A stretch of DNA of 64,000 nucleotides from Rhabdornis inornatus (taxonomy: Eukaryota > Chordata > Aves > Passeriformes > Rhabdornithidae), in the NCBI GenBank assembly GCA_013397075.1, contig VWZS01009947.1:930001-994000 (forward strand). Direction: 5' to 3'. The notes beneath the pieces were generated by a model that had not been told where the DNA came from, made no database searches, and was given only the letters and a program-made list of their open reading frames with translations. The position numbers and the translations under genes were made by a program. Each line of letters starts with the position of its first letter. Position 1 is the stretch's first letter. Positions 25,801 to 40,800 of this stretch are shown here, one piece after another.

Positions 25801-28800
25801 TTCTATTATATGTCTCTTTTTCAAAACAAGAGAAGTATTAAAATTAAAAATATTCCATGTTAATTGGAAAAAAAATTGTAGAATTTATGTTGGGAGTTTT
25901 TAAGGTATTAGATGTATTTTTGATGCATGCAGATAAGTGTGAATCCTGTAGTGTGTTCAAAAAAATCTTCTGTAATCAAATTTGCCCCCTAAAACTCAGT
26001 GACATAATGTAAATATTGAATTGAATAAGCTGTGGATAATGGTCTTAATACTTTCCAGGTAGAAAATTCTTTCTCAGTGGAGGGAAAGTATCCCTTAGTA
26101 TTCTGTTTAGAAAAAATACTAAAAGCATTGCAATTCCTATCTCAAACACTGGTTTTGGGGGAGGTTTTTTGATAGTCTATGTCACAGCTGGAGGTAGAAC
26201 TTGAACAGTTTTAATTTATCCCATCGCGTTGCTGCTGTAATATATGATTAGGTTTATTTAGCAGTGGTTTCAAATCAATCTCCTTAGTCAGCTGTGTGCA
26301 CAAACCACCTTTTGCTTGGAAAAGGTGGGATTTAAATTCTAAGCAACACAGAGGGTATAGTCAATGCTTTCTTTTTGTTTAAACTTGTTGCTGTTTAGCT
26401 CTATAAGGTGAAGCACAAGCTGTTGTGTTTCTAAAAACCAGCAGTTAAGTTTTCAGTGCTTGATCAGAAAAGAAGCATTCAATTCTTTAGGTAAAATGTA
26501 AGAACAGATCTAATCCTTTTCTAAATTATAACCATCTTCAAGAAGACATATAATTTGACGATAAATTATAATGCAGAATAAAAGGATAAAGAAGATTTAG
26601 GCATGTAATAAATAGTAATTATTCATACTTTGGGAGTTGCTTGCCTGCAATTTATGCTGTTATTTGCATTTTTCCCATGCACTCTTTCTTATTCTGATTT
26701 CCACTAAACTAAATATTTTTGCACAATTTTGTCTTATTCAATCATGCTAACTTTGCTAAAGAGACTTTCTTATTGCATAAATACTTCTTAATGAGTTCAT
26801 AATATTTGGCAGATAATAATGATGTTTCTTTATCAATAATTTGCTTTAAATGGACTTTTCTTATGGTGATCAAAAAGACAAGACTAACATTTCTCATCTC
26901 ACCCAACTCAATATGCAGGAAACGTATGTAGATGTGGTTACATAGATCTACGTATTACCATTTCCAATATACCAAGCAAACACTATTCTTTTCTTAAATT
27001 CAGTTTTGTAGTATGTGAGTCTTCATATGACTTGACCACGTGTATTTTCACTGAAACACAAAAATGAATATTCAATTTTAAAATATGTATTTACCAAGTG
27101 TTGATGTAATTATAATTTTTGCTACAAAATCTGGGAATCCTGATATTCTGATATCATGAGTTAAATATAAAATCTTAATATTCAATTTGTTTCGTTCTGC
27201 CCTCTTTGAATTTGCAGCTTTTGACCTTTTGGGGCCTTTCTTGGCAGTCATGAAACAGATCTTCCACACATTAATAAGCCATGAAGACAGCTCAGTATAT
27301 TAAATGAGATTGAAATACAACTTTTTGCAGACCTATTACATGTCTGTGTTTTCATTGAAATGTCATGGTTTTTTGTAGAAATCTTGCCTTAACATAATTT
27401 GAAGTCTTATCCAGGTTTCTTTGAGATTTCCTTATATACAGAAATTCAGGCCAATGAGATTTGTCCCCATTCAATGCATCTTATTGTTCACAGGTATGAA
27501 CTTCAACAAGTCAGACTTACTGCTCATGCATGTGGTAAATTAGGTTTTCCTTGACACATTTATGGTGGTCCATATTTTCTAGATAGAAACATGGGATATG
27601 TGGTTATAAGCAGAACAAGCAAAGCCAAATCAACAATTTGTTAGAAACTGGCTTTTTTATATGCATTATTCTTTTCTTCTTATAGAAACTAAGTCCATTA
27701 CAAATATATGCCTGCATGTTTTAGTGAATAATGAAAATGATCCCTGTAAATTCTGTAATAGAATGAAACAAGTATATGAATTTAGAGAACATTTTAGTCA
27801 TTGTATTTTGAAGTTATTTTTCTCTATAGTTGGTGTTTTTAGGTCTAGTTTGGTATTGATAAAAAAACAAGACCGTCCAGTAACTCTGACAATCATAACT
27901 TTGGTAAAGTACGCTAGAGACAGATTTCTCCAACAGTATTTCAGCTAATTTGTCTGGAAGTCATCCATGAACTTCTGAGCAGGGTGCTATACAAAGTTGT
28001 ATAAGTGCATGAAAGATCTTTTCTGCAAAGCCTCCCCTTGGATTATAGGTCTTTGAAGTGTTTTGTTTGAAGCAGTAAAGAGACTACTTATTCAACGAAG
28101 TATCTCCTTAACCATGCCAAAATTCATCTTTCAGAGAAAAAAAAAATGCAAAATTCTGGGTATTCTGATAACACCAAGGGGTCATGACTGAAAATACACT
28201 TTTAGTGTATGATTTTTATTTACTCATAGTTTTAAGTCCTTACATGACTACCATAACTATCCACGTGAACCTGTGTAGTTTCAAATACTGAGTTTAACAA
28301 AAATTTGGGACTTTTGTTCAAAGATTCTGAAGAGGAAAGATGCAGGCTTTGTCTGTGGGAACTGATATCTTGCAAAGTAGGTTTTGCTGAAAAGGCAGAA
28401 AAGAGCTGCTGATTCTCAACCAACCTTTCCCAGCAAATAATAACTTCCATTATTGTTGGGGACAGTTTAATTTGCAAATGAGAATCCTTGAGGATCCCTT
28501 TGGTGGTTTGTGTTTGGAAAATATGCTCTTCTCTAGTCTTTTCATAATGGGTGTTGCCAACTTTTTTGGTACCTTCTGTAGTTATATTTTAGGATGAAAA
28601 GGACAACGTGTATATTTTCTGCCCACTATACTGACTTCTAGCATCTGAGGGACCCATCACTTTGCCAAGGGTAATTATGCAATATAGTTTGTTGTTGTTT
28701 TCTTAAACAGTGTTTTATGAGTGGCTAATGGTTTATGAAAGTTTTTGAGCTTTTTATTTTCCTGAAGGAATTGTGCATCTTGGGTTGAAAATACTATGTA

Positions 28801-31800
28801 CAAATCTTAAACTTCCTGAGTATTTAGTAAATAGGTATTGATTTGTTGATTGATTTTGTATTGGTCCATCTACATATAAGTTACCCTTTCAGTGTTAAAC
28901 TCCTTGGGGCAATGAACTAAAATTAGATTGATGGAGTTTTGGTTGAGTTTTGTTTTTTTGCCTTGAAGTACTTAGAAGTGGAAAAGAGCAAAGTGTATCT
29001 CCAGCAAGTATTTCCTATGGTGATAAGCTGTCCATAAGGCTCATTGCTAAAACATCCTGTATTGCCATTGATTTCAAATGAAGTTACTTAAAATAAGTGT
29101 GAATAAGACACATCAGATGTGGATTTTTATGGCTTAACCCATGTTATCACATCCAGACCTTCAAAATTGACATTGACTAAAATTCACAATATTATACTTA
29201 GAATGGTAGTTGTACATCTTTATTTTGAAATGTGTTCTTTCATAAATATATATGTATGCACAAACCATTAACTTTCATGTAGTTCATAGGTTTAATTCTT
29301 TCTCCACAAGCTGATGCAGTGGAGGCTTTTCATTTTCACTGCATCTTCCTCCCTACTCTTTTACAGGAGGCCAGATCATTGTGTACAGTGTGTCATTGCT
29401 TCTGAGCCAACGAGCTTTGTTAGTCCTGCCTGAACTCCTAGTCTCTTGTCTCTTATAAAAGTGTTTTGCTTCTCAGACTTAGAAAGCGAACTTGTTCTCC
29501 ATCCTCTCCTCATGGAATTGCATGTTACTCTTAGAAGGCTTTGCCAGCAGGTTCACTGGTGTTATTGGTAGCCCTTCTTTCCTTACAGACTTCCTCAGCA
29601 CCTCAAGCAGGCTGTCCTTAAATTGACTTGGTGGTAGCTGTAATACACTCTGAATGAAAAAAAATGCATGCTGTGAATATGGACAGGATGCAATTATTTG
29701 TATATATATATAATTCTACACACACACATATGCTCACACATAAATTTAGAAAATAAGATTTAATTTTAGCTCAGAATTTAAAGAACATGACTGTGGAATC
29801 AAAATAATCTCTATTAAGATAACCTAGATTTGCAATGGATTAGAAGAATGCATTATTGACATGGGTATGTTCACATTTTTTGAGCTGTCAGGGTTTTCTG
29901 GAACTTTTCAGAGCTGTGCTGATGCACTGCAGAAAATATAAGAATATATATTAATCAAATAGCAGAAAGAAAACTCACTGATTTTTGCAGCTGTTTTGAC
30001 AGCATATGGTATGTGATATTTTATCCTGTGTTTACATGTGAGGTGATTTTAATCAACAGCTTTTTCTGAAGTACAGGCATGTTGAGTTAATAGCTTGCAG
30101 CCACGCATTTACTGGTTTTTAACATGTTGCAAGTCACACCTTTAAAGAAGAGAAGGTGTAAGAAAATTTAACAATCCCAGTTGCTAGCTCTGAAGAGCCA
30201 GACAGCTCTTCTGTATGAGCTGAAGAGCAACTGTGCTGCATCAGACCAAGGTTCCATCTAGCGTTCTATGCTGTCTCTCATAGGGACTAACAGACAATGC
30301 TCAGAGAAAAGCAATAAACAGAGTAAGCTTGTAAAGCTGCCTTCCCCATACATCTTCTTAGTCTTTAGTTATTTGTAGTTAAGGGACTTTCTGATTTCTC
30401 TGTCATTAGTAGCCCTGAAGAAAAAAATTTTGGTGATTTAGTCCAATCTCTGTTGAAGCCTCCGTGACATTTTAGTGTCCAAAACATGTCGTGGCAAAGA
30501 GTTGCACAGCTTAACTACAATTTGCTTGAAGAATCATTTCCTCTTGCTAGGGTTGAATCTGCCATGTCTGAACTTCTGTTGATACCCCCTACTTTCTGAC
30601 AACTCATTACTGTCATCAGCATTCAGATATTGTGACAGTGGGCACTAGAAATTCCTAAGATAGATGAATGAGGTGTTTTATCATAATAATTGTTTTGATT
30701 TTTAACATCTGGGATCTACTATCTATATATATTCAGTCTTTGCACGTTTTAGGAGCAGATGTTCACTGTAGCTCCTTTCAACATGTTTCTGGTTTTGCCT
30801 TTGACATCCTACTGTAATGGATTAAAATACGCAATTTGGCAACTACTCAGGCCTTTAAATAAACTTTAATAAGCTGGAGACTCATTGCATCTCTCATGGC
30901 GCCAGACCAGCAGCTATCTATATACATGTTTCTTTTCCTCTTATGCAAGGGGTTTTTCCCCTCTTTTTATTTATTAAAATTGTAGCTTATTTATCATTTT
31001 TTCTTTAAACAAAATGCACGAGAATAATTTTTGCTTTTCGATTTGTTGAACAAAATTGGTAGGTCTTTAAGCATTGTAAATCCAATACAAAATTTAAGAT
31101 GATTAAGTTTATCTACTGTTTGGTTGCAATCAGGTGGAAGTCGATGGTGGTGAATTAGATTTGAACTGGACTTTTATTTGGCACTTCTGCAAACAGAAGT
31201 AAGATGTGTGAAAAAGATGATGAGTCTGAATGCCACTTCATGCTATGCTATTAATAGCCGTTTTATCTCTTCTATCAAAGCTTCTTGTACAGTCATAATG
31301 ATAACAGAAAAGTTTGCTATTACCAATGTGGGTTGTATGTTTTCATAGTAAATGAAGATTTTATTACAGTAATTTAAGCACAGGTTGTCCTGCATACCCT
31401 TATCTAAGCATTGTCTGATAGTTTAGTATAGTCATGTTCTTGGAGTAAAAGCTGTACCCTGGTATAACAGTATCCTTGTGTGAGTTTCTAACCACAATAT
31501 AGTTTTCTCTGTTTGCATTTAATAAACTTCTATGAAAATATTTCTTGATTCTTCTAGTGTATGAATGGCACAATTCCTGCTATCTACAGTCTTTAAAGAG
31601 ATTAAATATCAGTCTTGCAAAAAATCATCTGCCAAACTGAAAAGTATGAAAAGGTAGTGTAAATAGTAATAAGCATGATCAGCTTAATGGATTAAGTCAA
31701 GACATCAAGAAATTCTATAGAATCTAGAATATATGTGTTGAAGTGTATTTTTTGTATTACCAAAGACAGTTGCTATGTAATTAAGAATTACTGTTAATTT

Positions 31801-34800
31801 TATTTTGGATCTATGCAAAGTTGATCATGGACAATATGTTCTGCCTTAAATATTAATTATCTTCCTTTTTTAATTGTATAGTGTTTTGGCTGGATACAAT
31901 GGTACTATCTTTGCATATGGTCAGACAGGCAGTGGCAAAACTTTTACCATCACAGGAGGAGCTGAACGTTACAGTGATCGAGGCATCATTCCCAGGACCT
32001 TATCTTATATTTTTGATCAATTGCAGAAGGTATGGAACATTATTTTCTGTTTATTTTTAATGTCTTGTTTCAAATGTTTAAAAACAACCTTTAGCAATAG
32101 TTATAATAGTTTTAGTGGAAGTCCTAATTAAACTAATGCTTAAGAAAATATCTAACCTGACACAGTACTGTGTGCAAGAATATATTTGTAGTTGTTTTGG
32201 CTACCTGGTATATTGCAAAAGTCTGAAAATAATGGGCACCATTGTGGGTAGCTTTTGTAGTTTTAAAACCCAAGCTATTTTTGGTCGGTGCAACATACAT
32301 TCAGATCACACAAGTGGTTCTCCTTGTCTAACACTTATATCAGCTGCACTCTGGTTTTGTTTTGCATGCATTGCATTTCATTTTGACTTTCTATGCAATG
32401 AAATGAGTCAGAAAGCAAAAGGATGTGCCAGAGTAAGCACACTGATTGTTTGTTATGTTCATTAGGTTTGTGAGAAATTTAATTTTCTTTTAGTGTCTGA
32501 AATACTTGCATGAGTGAACACAGTCAGTTATTCCAGTGCTTTTATAATTATAGGAGGCAAAAGTGAAGAGAGGAAGAGAGGAGTCATGTGTAATTTATGT
32601 TTTGTCTCTTCATTTACTCCACCAGGCTTATGACTCATTAATCTTCACATTTTATCAAAGCTATTTAATTAAGCCAATTTAAATATTATTTGACATTAAC
32701 ATAAATCATTCCACTGTACTTTTATACTCTTTCAGTCACGTACTGCAGAATACCAGTCTGTTTGCATAAGGGTGTATGTCTAAGTCACATTAATATGCCT
32801 TGTCTTAGTAAGGGTTAACAACAGTAATTACTTTGGCTCTTTGGAAGTATGGCTTTGGCAGGTAAATGTACACAGCATACGGCAGGTGCACGAAAACTCG
32901 CCATTGTGGGAATGGAAATGAAAAAAAACCCACATGATCACGTTATCTTAGACCTTCTGCTGCACTCACACTACCCCCATGGAGGACTTTTGTTGTGGAA
33001 AGTGAACAGGTTCATCGTGTAATTGCCAGCAGAAAACAGTGTCAAGACATCAAAATTATTTTCTAATTTTAATTATGTAATAAAAACAAAATAGGATGAA
33101 TAATAACTAATATGTTTGTCACCTTCTCAGCACAGAAATACTAATGTTTCCCTCTTCAAACTGGGTTTTGGATCAAAAGCTATACGTAGCTATGCTTATA
33201 GGGCTATTTCAATATTCCTTCTTCCAAATCGTTGTTTCATATAATTTTTTTATTAGAGCCTTTTAACGAATCTCTTCTTGGTGTTTTATCTTTCCTCTTG
33301 CCTTGCTTTTAATATCTTTCCCCTGTTTCATTTCTTTATACCTACAACTGTGGTTTGGAAGGTGCTCAAATAGTGGAGAAGAATCATTTGCCTTCTAACC
33401 CTAAGTAGGATGAAACAGGAGAAAGTGAAATCAGGAACATGAAATACAAGACTTGTTAAGCTCTTACTAGGACAAAGACAGTGCAATTTGAAACCAAAGA
33501 AACTAAACTTTTCACCCTAAATGAGAAGCAAATCAAGCCCTTTGTTTTTAATAACATCTCCTTTCAATTTAGAAATTCTCCTATTTCCACGGCATCCTGT
33601 TTAAGCTGTTCCTTACTACATTTTTCCATCCATCTGTAGTGTATCTTTTAAATTATGTCCTTTGAAATACTGAACTGTCATAACCAATTAAAAAACGCCA
33701 TGGGAAATAATTGTTAAATGAAAGCGACAAGTTATATCTCAAAGTATTTTTGCAAAAAAACTGTAATGGATTGAATTATTACATTTCTACTGTGATATGA
33801 GTGCTTTCACAGTGGCTTTGTCTGCTGAAAAGAAGTGACTGATTTTTTAATCTTTTTTTTCTTTAATTTTGGAAGTCATAGCCCACTATTTTGAGGTTTA
33901 TGTTGTTTGGATTTGGCTTTGGGGCAGAGGAAAATTCTGTCTGCAAAACTCAGTTGTGTTAAATTACTTTTTGGCAATGTAATTTACCAAAAGAATTGTG
34001 ATTGCAGAGAGCAACTTACATCATATACATATCATCAGTGCTCTAATGTTATGATGAAGAGAGTGAAAAGCAGTATGTCACTAATGTTTATAAATGAAGT
34101 AAATCTTATTTTTGTTGCTGTTTTTATTTTCTTTTTTCTTTAAGCATTGTCTTTCTATCCATAATATGAGCGTTTACCTTTTTATAATAACATTCTTTTT
34201 TTAGTGCAGAAGTGAAAAATGTCATGTTGCATAGTTCTGTAAGCAGCTCTCATGTTCTAAATATATACAGACTTTTTAAAGTATACAGAATCAATTAAAA
34301 ATCTCAGACTAAACTCATGGTCATGGTAGAGTTTTGTGGGGGATTTTTGTTTTAGTGAGTTTTTTGTGTGTGTCTCTCTGTTTTGTTTGGGGGTTTCTGT
34401 GGGTTTTTTCCTTTCTTCTTTTTGAGTCCTTATGCATATGGTAAAACGTAAACATGAAAGTATCACAAATTGAAAATGTGCACCATACCCAGGAAAAGAG
34501 ACAAAGTGAGAAAGTGACCTAGAAGCCATAGAAATAAATTTGTCTTCTAATCTACCTCTGACTTCTGTTTATAGCACTATATTTTTTTCTTTTCTTTTCC
34601 AGGATAGCAGTAAAGTGTACACAACTCATGTTTCCTACTTAGAAATCTACAATGAATGTGGTTATGATCTGCTGGACCCAAGACATGAGGCCTCCAGAAT
34701 GGAAGATTTGCCGTAAGTAATACAGTTACAGAAAATCATCAAAATCGGGAGGAATCTTTTTCATGTACCCTATTACATTGTTTGGGGACTTTTTGAAGTT

Positions 34801-37800
34801 GTGCTACTGATCTCAGCATTAATTTAATAGAAAGACTTTGTTTTCACAATTTTATCAACAGTGCCTATATATTCTGTTACTTTGTGTGTATGGAGGCTAG
34901 GGAGTAACCAAAGGTGAAAGGATTAAAAGTGTTTGTTGCTATTGCACAGAAGAGATTTCTTGCAGCCACTGACAAGGAGGTGCTCTTGTTTTTCTCATGG
35001 CAGCCTGTCTCTTTGTATGGCATGTATGACTATGTGTGGCAGAGACATGTAACAGGTGGTATTTCCTTGCAGCATTAATGAGAAAATATCCCTATTTTAT
35101 TTGGACCTTTTGCTTCAAGGATAATTATTTTTCTAGAAATGCAATTATGAAATAAAGTAAGTTACAACTAGAAAATAGACCACATGGACCTCCAGAGAAC
35201 AGTACATTTCCTTCAGAATGGATGGTTGTTATAATAGTTGTCATTGATCAGACGCTAGCACATACTAATGCTTGGAGAAGGGTAGTAAACAACGGTTTGT
35301 AGGTCATGAACACTCCAGCTGGAGAAGTTAAAGACTGCTAATTTATAGGGAATCCAAATCCTAGTCTCCAAATCTGAAATAATAGATTATAGTCTGTGTA
35401 ATTTTTAAATAGCCAAACAAACACTAAATAGGTGTGAATAAGTGAGTTGTTCACTGGGTTCACAAGTGTCCTGAAATAATGCTGGGCACCATGAATTCTA
35501 TCATTCAACATCATGGTAACAGACACTTGTAAATAGCAATGAAATCATCGCTGATACAAGAGCAGGAAACATACTGAAAATTTTCAATGGGGCAATAAAA
35601 GGAAATCAGTAGAATTTTATTTTGAAATAACTATTTATGTCATTCACATATTATTATATCGTTTTATTTATTTTAAAAAATCTTCCAACACAATATTTTA
35701 TTGTGTTTAAATGCAACTTTATTTTTCCATACAGTGTGGGGTATCTAGGACATGTATGTACAAAATAATTTTCAAGATTGATCTTTATAAAAGAATCTAG
35801 TTTAGAGATTAGAAAAGCAGCAGACAAATGCAAAGTGTGGGACTGGGCTGTGAATTGGTCTAATTGTTTCAGTTTCTTTACCCGAAAAATGGAAGTAAAA
35901 TTTATTGCTTTGACACATCTGTGCTGTAAGGACTGTGTGTCTTTACAGTGTCTTTCATGATATTTAGGATTCTAGTTTAATTTATTACCTGCTTCCTGTG
36001 GCATGCAGACAAAAATTTTAATCAGATGCTGGTTTGGATAATATAATTTAATTCTGCGTCCATTTTTACAGGATGTAAAAAATAGTATGTTACTTTTTTT
36101 CAACTTATTAAAGTTAATGCTAATAAGTTATTCAAGTTTAATGCATTATTAATTTCATTTATTAAGTTATTTGAAATATTTTCTCTGTACTCATTCCAAT
36201 TAACATTTTATAAGAATTACTTTATTCAATTCAGAAAAACTGAATTTTAATCATTTAATTGCAACTTTGGAACAGATATTTGGGGTCACGTGCCCTGGAG
36301 AATATGTCATATTTTAAAACTAGGTACTGAATATTTACTAATAATTGTGAGTTTTAGAATCCTCTAATTAATTTATCTATGATGATTCAATTAAACTAAA
36401 GAATAACTCTGTGTTGTGCATAAGGCTATTTAAAAAGTAAAAGTTGATAGATAATTTGATTGTAAATTAGGAATAAATCATGCTGGGATAATCATAATTA
36501 CCTGGTGTTACATCTGTAAACTTACATAGTGTGTACTACTCCAAGATGAGTTTTAGTAAGACAATATTTTTTTTTCTGCAGAGTAACTAATATTAATAAT
36601 GCTTCAAGGTTTTACTGTACATGGACATTATTATTTCCACTGCATCATTGATCAATAAAAATATGTTCTGTAGACTGAAACTATACCTACATGACTCATA
36701 TTTAGCGTGTGTAAAAGTATTTCATTAATAAAATATGTTTTGTTTATTTCTTAATATTGTAGTCTAGGGATTCAAAACTTAGAAATATATAGTGTCATTC
36801 TGAGCTAAAAAGGGAGTAAAAGTTGCAGGAATGGGTAGTTGCATGATTAACTATATTTCAATTACTTGATTAATTTTCTTAAATGGTAAAGTAGAAGTTA
36901 CATATAAGTAAATAGTAATCACATATTTCAAAATTTACCAGCTTTTTCTTACCTAACATATATATTTTTGGAGAATTTTATGTGCTTAAAACCTCTTAAT
37001 ATTTTAGTGATAGCAAAATGCAAAATAATAACTTTAAGTTTGCTTGAAAGCCTGTATTTAATGAGAATATTAAAAAGAATTTATGGTTTTTGTAATTTTA
37101 AGGCATCATATTATGCATAATTTTCTGTTGAACTCCACAGTGTATCATCTAAGCTTTAAGCACCATAAAAAGCCAAAGGCAGGGTATTCACCCTACGTTC
37201 TTGGTAAATATTAGCAGTCAATGCTGATACTTTCCAAAGTATGTAAGATGGACAGGAAGAGTATTGAAGAAATGTATCATTTCAGAAGAATAAGCAAAAA
37301 GATTAGTTAACTTCATATAATGTGAAGATTGTTCTGGAACAATATTGTTAGCTATATTCTTACAAAAGAAGGGGATGTAGTTTGAATGAAAGATTACTTC
37401 TGACCAGCAAAGTCTTCACTCTTAGCTTTTTGTTAACAGCTTAATGAAAGGACAAAACACAGATTACATTCAGGTGATAGAAGTTATCAAAGGCTTGTGG
37501 ATACACTACAGGCTTGTTGATAGTACTTGAAAAGTGAGACATTAAAATTGTATTTGATGCTTAAGGCAAAGTGAATAATAAACATTTTTGAAATTGTCCA
37601 TTGCATCTAAACATTACATGATTAGACTTGGAATCTCAGCTTCTGAAGTGAAGGTTTTGTGTGTAGCCATACTTTGTATATTCTGTGGACTATGAAATTT
37701 TCATTTTAGCACTGCTTACTCACTTCATCTGAGTCTGCCAGATGAGAAGGGAGGAGGCTCTCACAAAAACAATCAGTACTTTTCTGGAAATAAATTCCTG

Positions 37801-40800
37801 ACAAATGCATGAATGTGGGCCATATAGCTGCACATCCATATGTCTATCTATATGTATACATATACAGATTCCTATGCAGAATTATGTAATTATTTGCGTA
37901 TTCATGCATATGTAGGGATATATATACACATATACCTATTTATTTACATACATATAGATATTTTTATATGTATACATTAATAGGTATCTTGTTTCTAATA
38001 GGTACAGATATTTCTACAACAACTAAGTTTGGTTTTGAAATCCCATTGAACTTCTGTTTTAGCAGAAAAAAAAACAGTTTTCTTGATGTTTAGTTGGACT
38101 TTTACTCATAACCCATAGAAGATATTATTTGATATATCTTAATGTTTCATATAAAATATACTTCAATTTACAATTGTAAGTTGTTTCATTCTACAAATCT
38201 GACAGTGTTTTAATTTTGTGACACTGTAGATGAAATCCAGCATATGTAGATGCAAAAAAAAACATTTGAAGAATCTTACTTGCTAGAATGAAGAAATTTA
38301 ATTTAATGCTGACAATCTAATTCTGTTTGTAGCTCTAGAGGATGCCATGTTCATACACGGAAATTATGATTGTTTTCAACACATAAAGATATTAAATTAT
38401 TGCTATAAAATAAAGCTGATAGAAGACTATTTAAACACTTACTGTCACCTTATGTTTTCATAAAACTTTTGCAGGAGTGTTTAAATTAGGAATACTTTTC
38501 TAAAGCTCTTAATTTACTATGCATTTGTGCAAGAGCCTTTTATCTCCAACAGGTTCTCAGTTTAGTCTGCTTGTAATTTATGTAACTCAATGTTAGTGAA
38601 TTTCACTTTGGTTACAACCTACCAGTAAAACTCTTCCTAACATGATGTTATTTATTCAGAAGTAAGAAATTTTTGACACCAAATAAAACACTAAAGTAAA
38701 GACTGAGGTTATAGAACCAATAGTCAAGAATGACTAGATTAATTCTTAGGTAACTAATAAGTTAATGCTTTACCTGTCTGATGGCAGGTGACCCTCTTGC
38801 ATATGAAGACACACTAGAATTAATGCTGTTTTGCCTTAGAATGACAGTCTAAGCTGCAGTAATTGAGGAGCTACTTGTCAGGGAGCTCAGACAACCATTA
38901 TTTTGGAGTGAGGTGATCAGGGGAAAATAGAATCTATACTTCAAGTCAACAAAAGGGGTTCCCCATTTTTGTATGAAGATTCTTCAAAGTCCTCTTTGAG
39001 AGGGAAATGTTTAATTTTTAGTATGACACCATCTGATTTTAAGAAAACCATACTTTAACCTGAGAGCCAATTAGCTTCAAACATCAACAATGATGCCCAT
39101 ATCAATATATGTTAGTAACATGCAGAACTGTTATGTTTCATGGGGTCAGTGTGAAATAATTTCCCTTTAAGACAGAACCTGTTACTGCTTATTGGTAAAT
39201 TACCTCAAATGAGTTTATACTCTTCCGTTTCTCTACTGCCCTCCAAGGGCTTTAAGAGTTACCAAATTGCTGACATGGAAAGCTAAAGCAACTACTATAA
39301 TAGTTCCTGTTTTCCTTAACAAATAAGAATAAAAATAAAATAAGGTTAAAGGAATAATTTTCAACATATAGGAAATATATTTTATTCAGTCTGATTTTTT
39401 TTTTTTATGCAAATAAACTGATTCTCCTCTCCAGTCTCAACAGTGTTAATGTCAGCCCAGTTTAATGGCTGTACCAACTATGTCATCTGGAAACTGACCA
39501 CCAACCATAAACCTTCAAGAACTTTATTTTTAGTGTTCTAAGAACTATCAGTATTTTAAAACTCCTAAGGCTAATAATATTACTAGTTCACTTGTTGTTA
39601 TATTAAATACATTCTTTCAAAATTAAGTGTTCATTGTGTTACTACTGAATACCAAAAGTTAAGAGAATACAAAGTTTTGTAAGGTAAGACTTTTTATTAA
39701 TGAGGGGAGAGCTAAACACTGTTTTGAATAATTTCTTCTAAGATTGATTTTTTTTTTTAAATTACAGTTCAGACAAATTACATTACAAATGCATACAATA
39801 GCTCAACATACAAGATATATCGTTATTCACATCTATGTTTTATGTTGATTTGTTTCCTGAAATAGAATATTAAGTGCAGTGAAACTTTTTAAAGGTAACT
39901 TTTCTACAGGCATTTGATGAGTGAATGTCAAAGTTTATTTAACAATTTTTTATTTTTTTTGTGAGTGAGATTATTGGAGTTGCCTGCAAATTCAAACAGA
40001 TTTTGTATATTTTGTTCATACGTGAGCCACCGATCTCATTGTTTCAGTTTTGATTCCTTTTTCTACGTGGCGGGGTGAGGTGGGAGAGAGAGAGAGTGCA
40101 CAGCTTTTTCCAGATTTCAGTAAGAAAGGTTTAGCAACAAATGGCTTAATAGGGTAACCACTTTGTGAGACAGAATAAGAGGAGGAAGATGGGTGGCAAG
40201 TAAATCTTGCATCCCATCACATTCTGGGTGCCCTACATCCGTGCAGCATTGGACAGACACTGAATGAATTTCCCCATGGTGCACTGCCCAAGAGCAGTAA
40301 AGGTCCTGGCCATGGAGAGAAAGGTCTCCCTTTTGCTCTTTTGAGCCTTTGTATAATTTCCTTACAAGAAAACAGCTTCATTCTAGAAGGTGTTCTCCTG
40401 ACAAGTCAGTGGATTTATCTGGCAGCCAAGGGATCTGTGCAGCACAGCTCAGGCCTAAATGCCCTGCTGTGTGTGCATCACCTCACAGGCTGTGCCTGCT
40501 CAGGTTCACTGTTATGTGAATCATTAACTCCTAAATATATAACATCTCCAGTCATGTCCAGAACAGCCAAACTGTGTTTTTGTTGTCTCGAAACAGAATC
40601 CATTGGAGACAGTGGGAAGGATTTCCTATCACAATATGACGCATCAAGCAAACAGTCTGCACAAGCACTTACTCATCTCATACTTGTGTCGTGTCTCATA
40701 AGGGAGATTATGCTCCAGGTCTCTACGTGGATGGAAAGTTAAATCTGGGTGCTGTTGAAAGTTGTGCGGGTAGCTGCATAACTTTGTAACCTTGCCGCTT

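Larger units (their letters stand above)
19839..31881 (+). other. KIF6: KIF6 intron 3
   Basis: About 12 kb, phase 2, GT-AG, the largest intron here. It contains two minus-strand CR1 copies (24375-24836 and 30222-30600), the assembly gap, a TA/CA microsatellite at 29698 and two inverted repeats. No additional kinesin exon is needed: exons 3 and 4 join in frame at a position continuous in the family. Confidence 0.9.

Noticed and set aside
32115..32465. 116-codon frame in intron 4
   Set aside because: No recognisable similarity or codon pattern; a chance frame in a long intron.
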